Of a DNA stretch of 64,000 nt, positions 63,390-64,000 are shown in pieces. Location: contig NZ_CAMIHZ010000003.1 in assembly GCF_946222305.1 (NCBI RefSeq), positions 62,001 to 126,000 on the forward strand, given 5' to 3'. The stretch comes from an uncultured Corynebacterium sp. (GTDB taxonomy: Bacteria; Actinomycetota; Actinomycetes; Mycobacteriales; Mycobacteriaceae). Each line of letters starts with the position of its first letter. The stretch's first letter is position 1. A program made the translations under genes and the position numbers. The notes under the pieces were generated by a model, which saw only the letters and a list, made by a program, of their open reading frames with translations, did no database searches and was not told the DNA's origin.

Positions 63390-64000
63390 ATGTCTCAGCA
63401 GCCGAATACCGCCGAGTCTCCGTGGGCGGTCCATCAGCTTAACCTGCAGGTGAAGCAGTGGATTGAACGCCTGGGCCACATTTGGGTCGAAGGCCAAGTG
63501 ACCCAGGTGAATATGAAGCCCACGTGGAAGTTTTCCTACATCACCCTCCGCGATGTGGAGCAGGAGATGTCCGTGTCCGTCACTATGAACACCTCCACGT
63601 TGAAGAACCTGCCCACTCCCCTGCGCAATGGCGACCGGGTGGTGATGTACGGCAAACCAGCTTTCTACGCCGTCCGTGGCAGCTTTTCCCTATGGGTAAC
63701 ACAAGTGAAACCGGTTGGTATCGGTGAGCTGCTCGCGCGCATCGAACAGTTGAAGCGGGCGTTGGCCGCCGAGGGACTTTTCGACCCTAGGTTGAAGACC
63801 CCGCTGCCGTTCCTGCCGAAGAAGGTCGGTTTAGTAACTGGGCGTGGATCCGCTGCCGAACGTGACGTGCTAGCGGTGGCCCATGACCGGTGGCCGGCGG
63901 TTCAGTTCGAGGTCATCAACACTGCTGTGCAAGGCGCTAACGCGGTGCCGGAAGTCATCGCCGCTTTGCAGCAGCTCGAAGCCAACCCGGACGTGGATGT
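63390..64000 (+). CDS. xseA: Exodeoxyribonuclease VII large subunit, N-terminal part
   Basis: 203 codons are present and the gene continues past the right edge. The N-terminal OB-fold ([26 protein letters not shown]) and the start of the catalytic region ([19 protein letters not shown] then [18 protein letters not shown]) are characteristic of XseA, which with XseB degrades single-stranded DNA. ATG 63390 follows TACAAT at seven bases. Divergent from ispH, an order common in Corynebacterium. XseB should lie just outside the window. Confidence 0.95.
   Translation, partial: MSQQPNTAESPWAVHQLNLQVKQWIERLGHIWVEGQVTQVNMKPTWKFSYITLRDVEQEMSVSVTMNTSTLKNLPTPLRNGDRVVMYGKPAFYAVRGSFSLWVTQVKPVGIGELLARIEQLKRALAAEGLFDPRLKTPLPFLPKKVGLVTGRGSAAERDVLAVAHDRWPAVQFEVINTAVQGANAVPEVIAALQQLEANPDVD

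Noticed and set aside
1..64000. CRISPR arrays, restriction-modification operons or other complete known defence systems
   Set aside because: No regularly spaced repeats, no cas genes, and no restriction endonuclease were found; DUF488 and HigA alone do not make a system.

Overview
The window is chromosomal DNA from a Corynebacteriales bacterium, most likely a Corynebacterium. The evidence is gene content: an actinobacterial 2-oxoglutarate dehydrogenase E2-E1 fusion (odhA), mycothiol synthesis (mshB), an LpqW-type lipoprotein, the succinylase branch of lysine/DAP synthesis (dapC, dapD, dapE), actinobacterial coproheme decarboxylase (hemQ), a cutinase and a MetPS-type methionine importer. Gene order also matches Mycobacterium/Corynebacterium synteny: O-methyltransferase / sigE / anti-sigma / tatB / mrp / odhA, and dapC / fdxC / membrane protein / mshB / lpqW / typA. 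The species cannot be fixed from this window. No rRNA, tRNA, CRISPR array or insertion sequence was recognised.

Layout. 1-3.1 kb: end of an unknown gene, an acidic protein and a carboxylesterase. 3.1-9.5 kb: membrane protein, odhA and an amino-acid permease with a structured leader. 9.5-15 kb: lipoprotein, DUF3017 protein, mrp, tatB, anti-sigma factor, sigE and O-methyltransferase. 15-19.2 kb: glycogen block (glgC and glgA divergent) followed by a GH32-like protein that lacks its catalytic residues. 19.4-30.9 kb: housekeeping genes (RlmA-like, pepA, DivIVA-like, LOG), the dap genes, a permease, pseudouridine synthase, ferredoxin and mshB. 31-35 kb: lpqW and typA. 35.4-47.6 kb: exported proteins, a reductase, an Excalibur-domain gene broken by an amber codon, an acyl-CoA dehydrogenase, a lipoprotein plus a GT-C-like membrane protein, cutinase, DUF808, patatin, a 6-TM protein and hemQ.

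47.7-56.1 kb is the accessory region: lineage-type exported proteins, two SAM methyltransferases, a higBA module whose toxin is destroyed, two gene relics ending in the same EFKFNV peptide as YchF, a glyoxalase-like gene, a DUF488 gene and a transporter remnant. From 56.1 kb the core resumes: ychF, metP-metS with an unusual leader, an AI-2E-type exporter, a DUF6542 protein and the divergent pair ispH / xseA. The xseA gene runs off the right edge.

A consistent feature is leaderless transcription. About twenty genes have a TANNNT -10 hexamer ending 6-8 bases before an ATG or GTG, with no ribosome binding site. I used this spacing to choose starts, and it moves several of them (glgC, ispH, ychF, the GH32-like gene). 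The most unusual items are the GH32-like pseudoenzyme beside the glycogen genes, the relic array next to ychF, the amber-interrupted Excalibur gene, and the possible pseudoknotted leader of metPS.
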